Shown here: one piece after another, positions 41,989 through 43,652 of the stretch | Numbering within the stretch: the stretch's first letter is position 1 | Layout: the number at the start of each line of letters is the position of its first letter | Assembly (NCBI GenBank): GCA_900548875.1 | Contig: URMA01000021.1 | Span: forward strand, 1 to 43,652 | Reading direction: 5' to 3' | DNA length: 43,652 nucleotides | From: an uncultured Porphyromonadaceae bacterium | Lineage (GTDB): Bacteria; Bacteroidota; Bacteroidia; Bacteroidales; Muribaculaceae | Notes under the pieces: generated by a model | What the model saw: only the letters and a program-made list of their open reading frames with translations | Database searches by the model: none | What the model was told of the DNA's origin: nothing | Translations under genes and position numbers: made by a program

Positions 41989-43374
41989 TTACATCAAACT
42001 CTGCTCAATCGACTCGACCATATTCTTAAAATCCTTGTCGACCGACATCCGCTCGTCAATAGTTTTACATGCATGCAAAACAGTTGCATGGTTACGCTTC
42101 AACTTCAGACCAATAGTTGTTGACGACATTTTCGTATGCTTCTTTGCCAAAGCCATAATCAGCTGGCGAGAATCAGCCACATCGCGCTTTCGTGACTTGC
42201 TGTAAAGCATTTCAGATGAAATGGAATATTGCGAACATACTTTTTCCACAATACCATCAAATGTAACTTGCCGCTTCGAAATCTTCACGGAATTCGACAA
42301 CACATTTCTTGCCAAATCTATAGTGAACGGCTGGTTCAAAGTTGTTGCATAGGCCATCAAAGAAACAAAAACGCCTTCCAGTTCACGCACATTGTCCTTT
42401 ACATTCTGAGCGATGAAATCAACCACTTCTTCCGGCATCTCTACTCCAGCCTGCATCGACTTGCGCAACAGCACATTCTTACGCAAATCATAGTCAGGAC
42501 TTGAAAGTTCAACTGTCATGCCCCATTTGAAACGAGAAAGCAAACGTGGCTCCATACCGTCCAATTCCGACGGAGGACAATCACTTGAAAGAATCAGATG
42601 CTTCTGCTTGTTATGAAGATGGTTGAAAATATGGAAGAATGTATTTTGCGTAGCCGTTTTTCCCGATAATTCCTGCACATCGTCAATAATCAGCATGTCG
42701 ATGCTTTGATAAAAATTCAGGAAATCATTGAGCGTATTGTTTTTAACCGCTGCCGTATACTGAGTGACAAATGTGCGAGCACTCAAATAAAGTACACGAC
42801 TGGACGGATGACACTCTTTCATCTTAATGCCGATAGCCTGAATCAAGTGTGTCTTACCAACTCCAGTCGGACCAAAAACAAACATCGGATTGAATGTCTG
42901 GCATTTCGGATCCGTAGCAATGGCTTTTGCTATTGCATAAGGAAGCTTATTGCTCTGACTTTCGCAATAGTTTTCAAATGTATATATAGGATTTAACTGT
43001 GGATCGAGTTCTCCATATTCTTGCGGAGCGAAAGGGTCAACAGCCAAATGACGCTGTTCAACCACACGACTCTTCCGAGGCTCTTCAGCCACAACATGCG
43101 TTTGAGGATCGTCTTTAACAACGTTATAAGAGAATCTTAATCGAATATTTGAACCATAAACGCGCATAAGGGCAGCAATCAGAAGTTTGCCATACTGATC
43201 CTCCAAATGCTCCACGTAATAAGGTGTCGGCACATTCAGCACCAACGTATTTTCCTTCTTATCGTAGCTACCCACTTCTATCGGGGCAAACCACGACTCG
43301 AATTGAGCATTTGAGATATTATCCTTTATTATTCTCAAACACTCGTTCCATAAAACAATATGTTCCTCGTTCAT
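41989..43374 (-). CDS. dnaA: Chromosomal replication initiator DnaA
   Basis: Binds DnaA boxes and opens oriC. The 461-aa protein has domain I (about 1-80), a short linker, and the AAA+ domain with Walker A GPTGVGKT (168-175) and Walker B LIIDDVQEL. It ends with the domain IV DNA-binding helix-turn-helix and the DnaA signature LKRNHATVLHACKTI. Length is normal for Bacteroidota (about 460-475). dnaN and recF are not adjacent on the 3' side, where tRNA-Trp follows. The promoter region carries a 22-bp palindrome, consistent with regulated transcription. Confidence 0.98.
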   Translation of the reverse strand: MNEEHIVLWNECLRIIKDNISNAQFESWFAPIEVGSYDKKENTLVLNVPTPYYVEHLEDQYGKLLIAALMRVYGSNIRLRFSYNVVKDDPQTHVVAEEPRKSRVVEQRHLAVDPFAPQEYGELDPQLNPIYTFENYCESQSNKLPYAIAKAIATDPKCQTFNPMFVFGPTGVGKTHLIQAIGIKMKECHPSSRVLYLSARTFVTQYTAAVKNNTLNDFLNFYQSIDMLIIDDVQELSGKTATQNTFFHIFNHLHNKQKHLILSSDCPPSELDGMEPRLLSRFKWGMTVELSSPDYDLRKNVLLRKSMQAGVEMPEEVVDFIAQNVKDNVRELEGVFVSLMAYATTLNQPFTIDLARNVLSNSVKISKRQVTFDGIVEKVCSQYSISSEMLYSKSRKRDVADSRQLIMALAKKHTKMSSTTIGLKLKRNHATVLHACKTIDERMSVDKDFKNMVESIEQSLM

Positions 43375-43393
43375 TCCTTCTTAATTTACAATG

Positions 43394-43425
43394 CAAAATT
43401 TGTCATTTTTTTCCAAGAAAACAAA
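43394..43425 (-). promoter_or_regulatory. dnaA promoter (-33 and -7 boxes)
   Basis: On the minus strand: TTTG at 43425-43422, 20-nt spacer, AAATTTTG at 43401-43394 (7 of 8 to TAnnTTTG), 19 nt before the ATG. The -33 box overlaps the edge of the palindrome at 43423-43444. Confidence 0.6.
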
Positions 43426-43444
43426 TGCAAAATATTTTGCATTT
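43423..43444. repeat. Perfect 22-bp palindrome over the dnaA -33 region, possible operator
   Basis: The segment is self-complementary over all 22 positions (core ATGCAAAATATTTTGCAT). A further half-site ATGCAAAA lies at 43391-43398, over the -7 box. The position suits a dimeric repressor or activator. Confidence 0.55.
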
Positions 43445-43490
43445 TTGACTTCAACCGTAACATTCCTAAAAATCAAGCAGTTATCACAAG

Positions 43491-43641
43491 AGCCTCGCCA
43501 AGTATACCCAATAATCATAACAATCTACTAAACAACACTTTACGAACAAACAACAGCTATGCATAATTATTATACAATCGACCTATACACCCTTTTTTAT
43601 AGTCGTTTAGAGAATGCATATTCTAAATTTAGGGCGAGGCT
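43491..43641. repeat. Separated 9-bp inverted repeat at the window's right edge
   Basis: AGCCTCGCC (43491-43499) and GGCGAGGCT (43633-43641) are perfect reverse complements, 133 nt apart. The AT-rich spacer holds a smaller pairing, CGAC...GTCG, near 43586-43612. No gene is visible. It may be part of an untranslated RNA or an upstream regulatory region continuing past the window. Confidence 0.3.
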
Positions 43642-43652
43642 GTTATTTGGAA

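Noticed and set aside
43481..43488. TTATCACA upstream of dnaA as a possible DnaA box
   Set aside because: One base shorter than the TTATCCACA consensus and alone, so there is no support for oriC.
43503..43514. TATACCCAATAA shared between the right edge and the reverse complement of the left-edge hairpin
   Set aside because: Only 12 nt, with no flanking similarity; such a match is expected by chance over this length.

Overview
This window reads as chromosomal DNA from a Bacteroidota bacterium, almost certainly order Bacteroidales. The evidence is convergent. There is a fused LpxC-FabZ gene, a bacterial serine palmitoyltransferase, an archaeal/eukaryote-type ProRS, a two-subunit methylmalonyl-CoA mutase, the Bacteroidota-restricted families DUF4290 and DUF4301, and a secreted DPP IV. 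Many genes are preceded by the phylum-specific -7 box TAnnTTTG, often with TTG or TTTG 19-20 nt upstream. I cannot name the genus from sequence alone. Apart from one envelope-modification operon, the content is housekeeping.

Layout. 163-4559 (-): an operon of dpp4, a membrane protein with a Nudix-like tail, and miaA. 4846-5433 (-): a small outer-membrane barrel, divergent from rarA and a flavodiiron protein (5577-8087, +). 8248-11566 (+): prfA-pyrF, then pgk. 11757-15759 (+): mutA-mutB, for succinate/propionate interconversion. 15836-18025 (-): a periplasmic GH3 beta-glucosidase, divergent from glycerate kinase, a nucleoside phosphorylase and a small unknown protein (18118-20633, +). 20749-23873 (-): a tandem universal-stress protein, a small HTH protein and a DUF4301 protein. 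23990-27056 (+): a long Rel/RelA-type (p)ppGpp synthetase overlapping a lipoprotein gene.

27148-30355 (-) is the lipid A operon lpxD-lpxC/fabZ-lpxA. It is divergent from serine palmitoyltransferase (30573-31760, +), so lipid A and sphingolipid synthesis sit side by side. 31926-36631 (-) holds proS, an OmpA-like protein, an acidic protein, rimM, DUF4290 and tsaB. tRNA-Lys(TTT) follows at 36900.

37215-41418 (-) is the most accessory part: a Dlt-like operon with an amino-acid adenylation enzyme, a carrier protein, an MBOAT acyltransferase and an SGNH/DltD-like protein. A Gram-negative cell has no teichoic acid, so the acceptor of the activated group is unknown. I consider this the best candidate for an under-described system. 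It lies between tRNA-Lys and tRNA-Trp(CCA). dnaA (41989-43374, -) closes the window, with a perfect 22-bp palindrome over its promoter.

No CRISPR array, insertion sequence, rRNA gene or prophage was seen. Several gene starts were moved downstream because the longer reading frame begins at TTG or upstream of a -7 box.
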